From DATJGR01 sp963787045 (GTDB taxonomy: Bacteria; Pseudomonadota; Gammaproteobacteria; Pseudomonadales; Azotimanducaceae): DNA of 64,000 nt. Positions 1 to 8,605 of this stretch are shown one piece after another. How positions within the stretch are numbered: position 1 is the stretch's first letter; every line of letters starts with the position of its first letter. Both the position numbers and the translations under genes were made by a program. Location of the stretch: NCBI GenBank assembly GCA_963787045.1, contig CAWBBR010000021.1, forward strand, positions 82,326-146,325. Reading direction: 5' to 3'. The notes beneath the pieces were generated by a model, which saw nothing but the letters and a program-made list of their open reading frames with translations, ran no database searches and was not told the origin of the DNA.

Positions 1-1
1 G

Positions 2-1614
2 ATTCTGCTGGCCACCTATTTCGGCAGCGTCGCCGAACACGCAGCACTGCTGAGAACGTTGCCGATCGACGGGCTCCATCTCGATCTCGCCCGATCACCC
101 GAACAACTCGACACATTTCTAGCCGACTGGCCAGCCGACAAGGTGCTGTCGCTCGGCGTCATCGACGGCCGCAACATCTGGCGCGCCGATCTGTCTGAAC
201 GACTGGCGCAACTACGTCCGGCACGCGCTGCACTCGGCGACAGACTCTGGGTGTCGGCCTCCTGCTCGCTGCTGCACGTGCCTACCGATCTCGCACACGA
301 ACACGCTCTCGATCCCGAACTGAAACGGTGGATGGCGTTCGCGACACAGAAGCTCGGCGAGATCGTTCTGTTGAAACGGGCGTTGGTCGGTGACGCCGCT
401 TCATCCGAATTTCAAGACGCCGACGCCGCGTGCGAAGGTCGACGAGGCGCTACGTCGACATGCCGCCACGAGGTTCGCGCGCGCGTCGCTGCCCTGCAGC
501 CGCGCGACGCAGAACGCAGCGCGCCGTTCGACACCAGGATTCGTTTGCAGCGCGACGCGCTCGGACTGCCGCCATTGCCGACTACGACCATCGGATCCTT
601 CCCGCAGACCGCCGAGATTCGCGCTGCCCGCGCGTCGTTCAAGGCAGGCCGGATTACTGAAGCCGAGTACTCGGACGCGATGCATCGGGAGATCCGCCAC
701 GCGGTCGAAACACAGGCAGCTCTCGGTCTCGACGTGCTGGTGCATGGCGAAGCCGAACGCAACGACATGGTCGAGTATTTCGGCGAGCAGCTCGCCGGCT
801 TTGCAGTTCACCGAGAACGGCTGGGTGCAGAGCTACGGGTCGCGGTGCGTAAAGCCGCCGGTGATCTACGGCGATGTTTCCCGGCCGGCGCCGATGACGA
901 TCAAATGGGCCGTCTACGCCCAGAGTCTGACTGACAAGCCGATGAAGGGGATGCTCACCGGTCCAGTGACGATGCTGTGCTGGAGCTTCGCGCGCGACGA
1001 TCTGCCGCGTCGCGAGATCGCAATGCAGTTGGCTCTCGCGCTTCGCGACGAAGTCTGCGACCTCGAGGCCGCGGGTATCCGTGTCATTCAGATCGACGAA
1101 CCTGCGTTTCGCGAGGGACTGCCGTTGCGACAGACCGACTGGCCCGCGTATCTCGACTGGGCCGCGCGCGCATTTCGGGTCGGCGCGTCGGGCGTCGCGG
1201 AATCGACGCAGATTCACACGCACATGTGCTATTCGCGAGTTCAACGACATCCTGCCGTCGATCGCCGCCATGGATGCTGACGTCATCACCATCGAGACGT
1301 CGCGCTCGCGCATGGCGCTGCTCGATGCATTCGCGGACTTCCGGTATCCGAACGACATCGGTCCCGGCCTTTACGACATTCACTCGCCGCGCGTTCCGGC
1401 GAATGCCGAAATGAAGCAGCTGCTCGAACGCGCACTCGCCGTGATACCGGCGGAGAGACTGTGGATCAATCCGGATTGCGGCTTGAAGACCCGCGGTTGG
1501 CCGGAAACAGAGGCTGCTTTGTCGCGCATGGTTGCGGTCGCACGCGCGGCGCGTACCGCGTTGGCCGAACCACGGCGTGACGTCCCACGGGCGAAAGCGC
1601 GTCAACCCCGGTAG
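2..1614 (+). CDS. metE: Cobalamin-independent methionine synthase MetE, 5' end outside window, several frameshifts
   Basis: MetE transfers a methyl group from 5-methyltetrahydropteroyl-triglutamate to homocysteine in the cytoplasm, the last step of methionine synthesis. The reading frame enters from the left edge at base 2, so the N-terminal part is missing. The conserved PTTTIGSFPQT segment opens the C-terminal catalytic domain. The zinc ligands are present: His and Cys in HTHMCY (about base 1215) and Cys in NPDCGLKTRGW (about base 1475). The frame changes near bases 390, 460, 800 and 1236. At the last site one extra C splits the strongly conserved C-E-F-N-D segment just after the zinc Cys. 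As written it could not make an enzyme, but the uninterrupted conservation on both sides of each break points to sequence error. Confidence 0.92.
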
Positions 1615-1681
1615 TTCGCGACGCCCGCCGATCGAGGGACTTTCGGTTAAGCTACCTCTCGATTTGCGTTAGGGACGAGCG

Positions 1682-1942
1682 ATGAGCGCCGAACGCGTTC
1701 GCGAACTGTTGAAACAACTGCGCACCGAGCTCGACGCCGCGGACGTCGATGCCGAGACACTGGCCTCGATGCGCGAGTTCGACCGCGACATCCGGCGCGC
1801 GCTCGACGACGCCCGCGGCCCGCCGGCCGATGCGCTGACCGACCGCGCGAAGGCGATCGAAGTCGAATTCGCAGTGAAGCATCGCGTCGCCGAGCATATC
1901 CTGCGCGAAATTGTCGAGACGTTGGCGAAGATCGGGGTGTAG
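1682..1942 (+). CDS. DUF4404 family small protein
   Basis: This 86-residue acidic and mostly helical protein has the layout of DUF4404 (an LLKQLRTEL-type start, then an F-alternating helix ending near LAKIGV). It has no signal peptide or membrane segment, so it is probably cytoplasmic. The function of the family is unknown. The ATG has a GGGACGAG stretch just upstream that can serve as ribosome binding site. It lies 67 bases after metE on the same strand but is not clearly part of that unit. Confidence 0.75.
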   Translation: MSAERVRELLKQLRTELDAADVDAETLASMREFDRDIRRALDDARGPPADALTDRAKAIEVEFAVKHRVAEHILREIVETLAKIGV

Positions 1943-1966
1943 ACAGACCGGCAAAGGCTGCGCGCG

Positions 1967-1991
1967 GAGGGATTTGTGCCAGCAATCCCTC
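1967..1991. terminator. Perfect 8-bp hairpin after the DUF4404 gene, possible terminator
   Basis: GAGGGATT (1967-1974) pairs perfectly with AATCCCTC (1984-1991) around a 9-base loop, 25 bases after the DUF4404 stop. No T-run follows, so intrinsic termination is uncertain. A competing pairing joins TGCCAG (1977-1982) to CTGGCA (2002-2007). The rest of 1943-2206 shows no convincing gene. Confidence 0.4.
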
Positions 1992-2206
1992 GCTTACAAA
2001 TCTGGCATCGCGCATCGACGCAACCTTTGTAGAAGCTACTCAGGTTGGATTGGGGCAAGCCCCACGCAGAATTCAGACCCGTTTAGGAGCAGCGCCATGC
2101 CGGATCCGGCTATGGACGGTTCCCACGTAGACGCGCGCAGTAGCACTGTGTCGGTCGGGACCGGCGCTTTTCCCCACCAGATCCGACAACGCAATTCGTA
2201 GACTCC

Positions 2207-4194
2207 TTGCGCTTCCAAGCGCCGGCATATCGGGCGGATATAGATGGGCTGCGCGCGCTCGCAGTCATTCCTGTGGTGTTGTTTCACGCTCGGGTGCCAG
2301 GGTTTGGCGGCGGCTTTGTCGGCGTTGATGTTTTTTTTGTCATCTCGGGTTTTCTCATTACAGGGCTGATTCAACATGAACTCGACCGGAGCGCGTTCAG
2401 CTATTTCTCGTTCTGGGAGCGCCGCGCACGACGTCTGCTACCGCCGCTGATTCTGGTCACCGCAGTCACCTATTTCGCGGCGCATGAGATTCTGTTTCCC
2501 GAGGAATTAAAGGCGCTCGGCCAGTCCATCGTCGCGATTTCGGTGTTTGCTTCGAACATCCAGTTCTGGCGCAAGGCCGGTTATTTCGAAGCACCTTCGG
2601 AGATGTTGCCGTTGCTGCATACCTGGTCGCTGGCGGTCGAGGAGCAGTTCTACTTTCTGTTTCCTGCGGTTCTGGTCGGACTCTCCGTCGCGCCGCTCAT
2701 GCGACGCATCGGCGTCGTTAGCGCCATCGGAGTCGCGTCATTCGCGCTGAGCGTATGGTGGGTCAACGTCAGTCCCTCCAGCGCGTATTTCCTGCTGCCG
2801 TCGCGCGCGTGGGAGCTGATGTTGGGAGCGGCTCTGGCGTTGATGCCGAGCGCCAAAACGATTTCACGATTCACCACGAACGCGATTTTGCTTACCGGCA
2901 TTACGCTCATTGCGCTTGCTGTGTGCCTGTATACAGAGAAAACGCCATTCCCTGGCCTCGCGGCGCTCGCTCCTTGCGCCGGCACCGCCCTGATCATATG
3001 GGCCGGCCAACAATCGCAGGGTGCGATGAAACGCCTCTTCGACAACGTGCCGATGGTTTTCGTTGGCAAGCTCTCGTATTCGATCTATCTGTGGCACTGG
3101 CCGCTGCTGGTGCTGTTCGCGGCGTGGGCCGCCAAGCCGATCGAGTTGCTCACGACTCCGGAGGTCGTTGGGATCGTTGCCGCGACAATGATTCTCTCCT
3201 GGCTGTCTCTGACCCTGATCGAAAACCCGATTCGTCGAAAGCGCGTATGCAGCACTCGCAGCTCTATTTTTCTCGCGACCGGCACAGCGATGGCGGTGCT
3301 CGCGACAATCGGGTTCGGCGCGCACCACTTCGGCGGTTACCCGAGCCGCATTCCCGCCGACGTGCAACTGATAGCAGACGGAGAGCGCGACCGCGCCTTG
3401 GACTCGTGGGACTGCAAGACGAAATCGCCCGCAGACGTCGACGCCGGCAGGTTGTGCCGGATGGGACCCAACGACACACATCAGCAGCCGCGCTTCATGC
3501 TGTGGGGAGACAGTCATGCACACGCGTTATTCCCGGTCGTGGACGAGGTAGCTAAGGAGTTCGGCGTAACCGGATTGCATGCCTCCCATCCATCATGCCC
3601 CCCGCTCCCCGATGTCGATGTGCTCGACGCAAAGTGGGGCATCGGCTGCAGGGCGTTCGAAGTCGATAGTGTGCTCAGGCAGATCGATCGCGCTGACCTC
3701 GATGCGGTCTTTCTCGCAGCGTTTTGGTCGTCCGTTACCGGCGAAGGCAAACTACAGTACGCCGATGGTCGCGATCGGAACGTGTCATCGGAGACGATTC
3801 TCGAATTGCAGCTGCGCTCGCTCGTCGAGCGTTTGCGCGCGCGCGGCATCGCCGTGTTCGTGTTCGAAGAAGTGCCATTCGAAGGTGACTGATCAACCGG
3901 CCCGATTCGCCCAGGCCGTTTGGCGAGGCGCAGACACCGGCTCTGCCGGAATCAGCGTAAGCGACTATCGAAACGGCCACGCGCAATTCTCGACCTACCT
4001 CAACAGCCTGAGCGACCTGGACCTGCACCGCATCTCGCCGGTCCCCGACCTATGCAGCGACGGTTCATTCTGCCCGGCGGTCACTGAGGGTCGATCGAAC
4101 TTCCGCGACGCCCACCACCTCACCGTACACGGCGCTGGTCGACTCGCGCCTGGACTTCGGCGATGCATTCGCGCGCGTCAGTTGGCGGCATTAG
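2207..4194 (+). CDS. OafA/YrhL-type membrane acyltransferase with C-terminal SGNH domain (frameshifted)
   Basis: This is a family-3 membrane acyltransferase fused to an SGNH hydrolase-like domain, the layout of enzymes that O-acetylate LPS O-antigen or other envelope polysaccharides. The N-terminal domain (about residues 8-345) has the typical opening DIDGLRALAV, a later LFHA with its essential His, and about ten membrane spans. The SGNH part starts at WGDSHAHA (about residue 435, block-I Ser). Its D-x-x-H dyad is DAHHLT near base 4110. Two frame changes, near bases 3888 and 4130, lie in the SGNH domain. The restored frame ends at the TAG at 4192. The start given is a TTG just before the family-typical N-terminus, and an upstream GTG is also possible. 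No glycan locus surrounds it, so the substrate is unknown. Confidence 0.85.
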
Positions 4195-4381
4195 CAGATC
4201 CTAAGCGTCAGCGCGTAGGCGCCGTAACCTCATTGGGACTCGGATCCGACGCAACGCGGTAACCTAAACCGTAACCCCGCGCGCCTCTTCGCGACTCGTC
4301 AGCAACAGCGTTTCGCTGAATCTGACCGTGTCTCGATGTGTTAGAGGCGCGACTTCGAGGCGCCGGTGCCGCGTATCGTGG

Positions 4382-5422
4382 CTAGAGCATGATCTCCGCC
4401 ATCAGTTCCAGCGCCTTCGGCTGACCGCTGCCGATCAGCATCGAACCGACGTGGCCTTTCTTCGCAGCCGCGGTCCAGCGTTGCGCGCGGTCTTTGATAC
4501 GCGCGGCGGGGCCGACGAGGTGACATGCGTCGATGAGTTCTTCCGGCACCGCGGCCATGGCTTCGTCTTTCTTGCCGGACAGGAACAGATCCTGAATCTT
4601 CTCGGCCGCCGCACCGAACCCGAGGCGCGTCGCGTAGTCGTTGTAGAAGTTCTTGCCTTTCGCGCCCATGCCGCCGATGTACAGCGCCATGTTGCCGCGG
4701 ATCATCTGCATGCACTGCTTCACGTCGTCGCCGATGATCACCGTCACGAACGGCGCCACGTCGAAGTCGGCAAGCGACTTCCCGCCGCCGGCTGCCTTCA
4801 GACCTTTCTCGATCGGGTCTTTGAAGACGCTGAACTGATCAGGGTCCATCCAGATCGGGAAGAAGCCGTCGGCCACTTCGGCCGCCGCCTGCACGCCGGC
4901 CGGCGTCAGCGTCGCGGCGTAAATCGGAATCTTGTCTTCGCACACCATGATGCTCTTCAGCGGCTTGCCGAGATTCGTCGCACCGGGGCCGCGATACGGA
5001 ATCTGGTATTCCTTGCCGTCGAACTGCAACGCACTCTCGCGCGCGAAAATCTGCTTCATCACCTGGATGTATTCCTTGAGGCGGGTCACCGGCTTGCCAT
5101 ACGGCACGCCATGCCAGCCTTCGACCACCTGCGGACCCGATGCGCCGAGACCGACGATGAAACGATTGTTCGACAACTGCGCCACCGTCATCGCGGTCAT
5201 TGCGGCGAGCGCAGGTGTGCGGCCCGGCATCTGCATGATCGCGGTGCCGACTTTGATCTTGCTCGTGTGCGCGAGCATCCAGACCGCCGGCGTCACGGCG
5301 TCGGAGCCGTAAGCTTCGGACGTCCATACCGAGTCGTAACCGAGGCTTTCAGCGTGTTTGATCGTGTCGATCGGAATGCTGATTTTCTTTCCGGAATAGC
5401 CGGCGATGAGTCCGAGTTTCAT
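4382..5422 (-). CDS. LLM-class flavin/F420-type oxidoreductase
   Basis: This 346-residue protein is an intact luciferase-like monooxygenase fold (TIM barrel) of the subgroup annotated as LLM-class F420-dependent oxidoreductase. The N-terminus MKLGLIAGYSG gives the first strand. The middle carries the RFIVGLGASGP segment and a long GWHGVPYGKP region as in the mycobacterial-type enzymes. It would oxidise or reduce a small organic substrate with a deazaflavin or FMN. The cofactor cannot be decided from sequence, and no F420 biosynthesis gene lies in the window. It stands alone, convergent with the acyltransferase and divergent from the esterase. Relatives occur in clusters for terpenoid and steroid breakdown, which fits the acyl-CoA genes further on. 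Confidence 0.85.
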   Translation of the reverse strand: MKLGLIAGYSGKKISIPIDTIKHAESLGYDSVWTSEAYGSDAVTPAVWMLAHTSKIKVGTAIMQMPGRTPALAAMTAMTVAQLSNNRFIVGLGASGPQVVEGWHGVPYGKPVTRLKEYIQVMKQIFARESALQFDGKEYQIPYRGPGATNLGKPLKSIMVCEDKIPIYAATLTPAGVQAAAEVADGFFPIWMDPDQFSVFKDPIEKGLKAAGGGKSLADFDVAPFVTVIIGDDVKQCMQMIRGNMALYIGGMGAKGKNFYNDYATRLGFGAAAEKIQDLFLSGKKDEAMAAVPEELIDACHLVGPAARIKDRAQRWTAAAKKGHVGSMLIGSGQPKALELMAEIML

Positions 5423-5578
5423 GGTTGCTTCCCCAGTTGATGCGGCATTTGATGCGAGCGTTGCAGGCTAACAAACGCGGGCCACCGCCAACAAGGAAAT
5501 CAGCCGGTTGGACTTGGCCCGACCGCCTCGCGACAATTGCCGCCGTTCGTCCTCAATGCGCAAATCCCCGGAGATCCC

Positions 5579-6496
5579 ATGGCCAGCTTCCGCGGCCACA
5601 TCCTCAATGCCGCGATTCGTTACGCCAGTAAGCGGCGCCTGGCCGACCTCGTATTCACGCCGGACACGATCGCTGCCTCGCGCGCCCGGCTGGATCGACT
5701 TGGTGACCGCGTGCCACTCGCGCCGTCGCTGTCGCGCCACGTCGACGATCTCGGCGGCGTATCGACCGAATGGACGCGCGGCAATCACCCCGCGCGCGGC
5801 GCGATCTTGTATTGCCACGGCGGCGGCTACGTCTTCGGCTCTCCTCGCGCTTATCGCGGCATGGCCGCGCGCTTGGCGGCGCAGACGCGTTGCGACGTGG
5901 CGGTAATCGACTACCGGTTGGCGCCCGAACACGTCTATCCGGCCGCGCCCGACGACGCCATCGCCGCGTATCGCGCGCTGATCTCGCGCTTCGACGCGTC
6001 GTCGGTGATCGTTGCCGGCGATTCGGCCGGCGGCAATCTCGCGCTGGTAACGCTGCTGCGCGCGCGCGACCTGGGTCTGCCGCTACCGGGCGGTGCCGTA
6101 TTGCTGTCGCCGTGGACCGACCTCACCGGCAGCGGTGCATCGATACGCACGAACGCAAAACGCGACCCGATGCTGCCGGCCCAACGGATTGACGAAGCCG
6201 CGCGCATGTATGCACCGACGGCGCAACTCGATAGCCCCGATGTATCGCCGCTGTTCGGCGACTTCACCGGGCTACCGCCGCTGTCGGTCCACGTCGGCAC
6301 CACAGAGATTCTGTTGGACGATTCGCAACGCCTCGTCGAACGCGCGCGGCAGCACGGCGTCTCCGCGCACCTCGAGCGATGGCACCGCATGCCCCACGTC
6401 TTTCCGATGTTCGCCGACTTCATCCCCGAGGGCCGGCAAGCGTTAGACAAGATCGGGCAGTTCGTCTCGACCCGTTTCGTTAGACAGGGTGGGTGA
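5579..6496 (+). CDS. Alpha/beta hydrolase, hormone-sensitive lipase (HSL) family esterase
   Basis: This is a 305-residue esterase of the HSL (family IV) type. The oxyanion motif HGGGYVFGS is at residues 80-88, DYRLAPE at 111-117 and the nucleophile Ser149 in GDSAGGN. The acid is probably in TTEILLDD and the catalytic His in RMPHVFPMF near the C-terminus. There is no signal peptide, so it should act in the cytoplasm on short or medium acyl esters. The ATG at 5579 is preferred over the TTG at 5537 because a GGAG sits five bases upstream and the family N-terminus begins here. The gene ends directly in a palindromic repeat that separates it from the convergent glutaredoxin gene. Confidence 0.9.
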   Translation: MASFRGHILNAAIRYASKRRLADLVFTPDTIAASRARLDRLGDRVPLAPSLSRHVDDLGGVSTEWTRGNHPARGAILYCHGGGYVFGSPRAYRGMAARLAAQTRCDVAVIDYRLAPEHVYPAAPDDAIAAYRALISRFDASSVIVAGDSAGGNLALVTLLRARDLGLPLPGGAVLLSPWTDLTGSGASIRTNAKRDPMLPAQRIDEAARMYAPTAQLDSPDVSPLFGDFTGLPPLSVHVGTTEILLDDSQRLVERARQHGVSAHLERWHRMPHVFPMFADFIPEGRQALDKIGQFVSTRFVRQGG

Positions 6497-6608
6497 CGGG
6501 TGATCGGACGCGCTCGAGCCATCCCTGGTCGCTCTTCGCGCCATCCATGGCGCTCAAGGGTCCGGAACACCGATCACCCGCCACCTTCCATCATCGAAGT
6601 CGCGCCTT
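6480..6608 (-). repeat. Dispersed palindromic intergenic repeat, copy A
   Basis: The copy overlaps the last codons of the esterase gene. Read on the minus strand it matches the repeat at 33.75-33.89 kb almost base for base: GATGATGGAAGG, then GGGTGATCGG, then an inner hairpin GCGCC-ATGGAT-GGCGC, then CAGGGATGGCTCGAGCGCG, then CCGATCACCCGTCACCCACC. The outer GGGTGATCGG/CCGATCACCC arms are inverted. Together with copy B it fills the 341-base space between two convergent genes, where no gene is seen. Confidence 0.8.
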
Positions 6609-6654
6609 CGTTCGTAAGAGATGAACGCGCTAGCGCGCGTTCAGGCACGACACA

Positions 6655-6837
6655 CGATCGATGATGGTGGAGCGGGAACCGAGGCGGAGGTGGGTACGTG
6701 TTGCGTGAGGACCCTCGAGCGCCATGGATGGCGCGAAAGGAGCGACCAGGGACGGCTCGAGCGAGTCCGACGCAGCAATCACCCACCTCCGCCGCGAATC
6801 GAAGCTCCATCCCACCGAACGAGAATCGAAGCTCAAC
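6655..6837 (+). repeat. Dispersed palindromic intergenic repeat, copy B (inverted relative to copy A)
   Basis: This is a second, more diverged copy in the opposite orientation. It has the core CTCGAGCGCCATGGATGGC, then GCGAAAGGAGCGACCAGGGA, then GGCTCGAGCGAGTCCG. It is flanked by inverted GGCGGAGGTGGGT and ACCCACCTCCGCC arms. Its right edge carries two GAATCGAAGCTC segments. The same GAGCTTCGATTCGCGGCGG end is found, inverted, at 33.72 kb. Copies A and B can also pair with each other. The copy ends next to the glutaredoxin stop. Confidence 0.78.
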
Positions 6838-7092
6838 CTAAGCGACGCGCTTGTTCCTGAGGTACTCGATGATGTCGAGGGATTCGTACATCCACTCTTC
6901 TTGTCCGTCGCGGCGAATGCGCAGACATGGGACGGTGGTGCTGCCGCCGCCGGTGCGTAAGTCGTGCAGCGCTTGCGGATCCGCGTGGATGTTGCGCATC
7001 TCGATGTCGATGCCGGACTCGTCGAGGAAGTCGCGCACGCGAGCGCAGTAAGGGCAGCTCGGAAAGTGGTACAGCGTGTAGCGTTCGCTCAT
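6838..7092 (-). CDS. Glutaredoxin-like protein
   Basis: This 84-residue thioredoxin-fold protein has the active site C-P-Y-C at residues 13-16 in FPSCPYCARV, a TVPCLRI segment with the cis-Pro loop, and a C-terminal SLDIIEYL helix. It resembles the glutaredoxin-like proteins that carry a GST-N-type fold. It would reduce disulfides or glutathione mixed disulfides in the cytoplasm. The ATG at 7092 gives the family length. It is divergent from the DsbA-like gene, with 90 bases between for promoters. Confidence 0.88.
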   Translation of the reverse strand: MSERYTLYHFPSCPYCARVRDFLDESGIDIEMRNIHADPQALHDLRTGGGSTTVPCLRIRRDGQEEWMYESLDIIEYLRNKRVA

Positions 7093-7182
7093 GGTGCACC
7101 TTCGTGATGTCGGTGTGATTATGCCGAGCCCGTGCGGAACGGTACACTGCGGCGCCAGATACCGGGGCAGACGAGGCTCGAG

Positions 7183-7891
7183 TTGGCGAAATCGAAATCC
7201 GATAAACGATTGATGACCATTCGCAACGGCGTGATCGCGTTCGGCGCGCTGATCGTGATCGTGGTCGTCGGTTATGGACTGTTCCGGTCGACGGCGATCG
7301 ACGTCTCCGGCGACTTCGTCGAAGGCACCCACTACAAAGTGATCGACGGCACGGTCGCGCCTACCGTCGGTCCCGATCAAAGTGACCGAGTTCTTTTCGT
7401 ACGGTTGCGTGCATTGCCGCAACTTCGACCCGATGGTGAACGACTGGCTGAAGAGCGCGCCGAAGGACGCCGCGTTCGATCGCAACCCCGTTGCGTTCTC
7501 GCCGGACTGGAGCCTGCTGGCGCAATCGTACTTCGCGTTGCAGAGCGTCAACGCGCTCGCCGACAATCACGATCGCATCTTCAAAGCGATTCACGACAAC
7601 GGTAAACAGTTCCTCACCGCCGACATGGTCGCCGACTTCGTCAACGGCCACGGCGTCACGCGCGAGGCATTTCTCACCGCATTCAACTCGCCGGCCGTCG
7701 TGAGCGCGACTGCACAAGCAGCGAAGCGGGAGCGCGCATTGCGCGTGAACGGCGTGCCGTATCTGACGGTGGCGGATCACTACGCGGTGAACATGGACAC
7801 GGTGCCGCGCAAGAAAGCGTTCGACGTGGTCGACTTCCTCATCGCCAAGATCCGCGCCGAGCGCGCCGCGAAGACCGGTGGCGGGTCGTAA
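7183..7891 (+). CDS. DsbA-like periplasmic thiol:disulfide oxidoreductase, membrane-anchored (one frameshift)
   Basis: This is a DsbA-type enzyme with one N-terminal membrane anchor (about residues 16-36, rich in I and V). The catalytic C-V-H-C follows in VTEFFSYGCVHCRNF. The cis-Pro loop is VPYLTV near base 7755. It should introduce or shuffle disulfides in the periplasm. The frame changes near base 7374, just before the active site, where the sequence moves from the anchor frame to the catalytic frame. The TTG at 7183 is chosen because a GAGG lies about six bases upstream. The in-frame ATG at 7213 is the alternative and would shorten the positively charged N-terminus. Confidence 0.82.
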
Positions 7892-7963
7892 CGGTCATTC
7901 AGGTTCCGTTCAGCCGCCAGGCCCTATTAAGGGCCGCTAAACCGACCGCTGCGGAGCAACCCG

Positions 7964-8593
7964 ATGGGTGAATACCAGACCTTGATCCACACGCTGGCGC
8001 TGACCATGGGTGTCGCGTGGGCGAGCGGCATCAATCTCTACGCCGCCGTCGCGGTGCTCGGTCTGGCGGGAAACGCCGGTTATGTCCATTTGCCCGACAC
8101 GCTCGCAATCGTCGAAGACCCGCTGGTGATCATCGCGGCGTGCTTCATGTACTGCGTCGAGTTCTTTGCCGACAAGGTGCCGGGCGTCGACAGCACGTGG
8201 GATGCGCTGCACACGTTCATCCGGATTCCGGCCGGCGCCATGCTGGCCGCAGGCGCCGTGGGCGACGTCACGCCTGCGCTCGCCGTAGCGGCGGGGTTGG
8301 TCGGCGGGAGCATCACCGCGGCCACGCACGCGACGAAAGCCGGCACGCGGATGCTGATCAACACCTCGCCGGAACCGTTCAGCAACTGGTTCGCATCGAT
8401 CGGCGAAGACCTCGCCGTGTTCGCCGGTCTCTGGGCAGCGCTCGCACATCCCGTTATATTTCTCATCCTCCTCGTACTCTTCCTGCTGGCGCTATGGTGG
8501 CTGCTGCCCAAGGTCTGGCGCGGTGTGAAAACCGTGTTTCGCAAAATCGCCTCGCTGTTCGGACGGCGTCCGGAGAATCCGTCGCCGGTGTAA
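7964..8593 (+). CDS. DUF4126 integral membrane protein
   Basis: This 209-residue membrane protein of the DUF4126 family has an opening GVAWASGINLYAAVAVLG, followed by about five hydrophobic spans and a basic C-terminal tail (KVWRGVKTVFRK). The family appears widely in bacteria without an assigned role. The gene is 12 bases upstream of mrcB on the same strand and could be co-transcribed with it. That may hint at an envelope function, but this is only inference. Confidence 0.8.
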   Translation: MGEYQTLIHTLALTMGVAWASGINLYAAVAVLGLAGNAGYVHLPDTLAIVEDPLVIIAACFMYCVEFFADKVPGVDSTWDALHTFIRIPAGAMLAAGAVGDVTPALAVAAGLVGGSITAATHATKAGTRMLINTSPEPFSNWFASIGEDLAVFAGLWAALAHPVIFLILLVLFLLALWWLLPKVWRGVKTVFRKIASLFGRRPENPSPV

Positions 8594-8605
8594 ACCCGAC
8601 GGCGT

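Noticed and set aside
2036..2377. A 113-codon minus-strand frame overlapping the start of the acyltransferase
   Set aside because: It runs into the acyltransferase coding region and has no recognisable family or ribosome binding site.
4328..5440. A 370-codon plus-strand frame opposite the LLM oxidoreductase
   Set aside because: Arg/His-rich shadow of an intact, recognisable gene.
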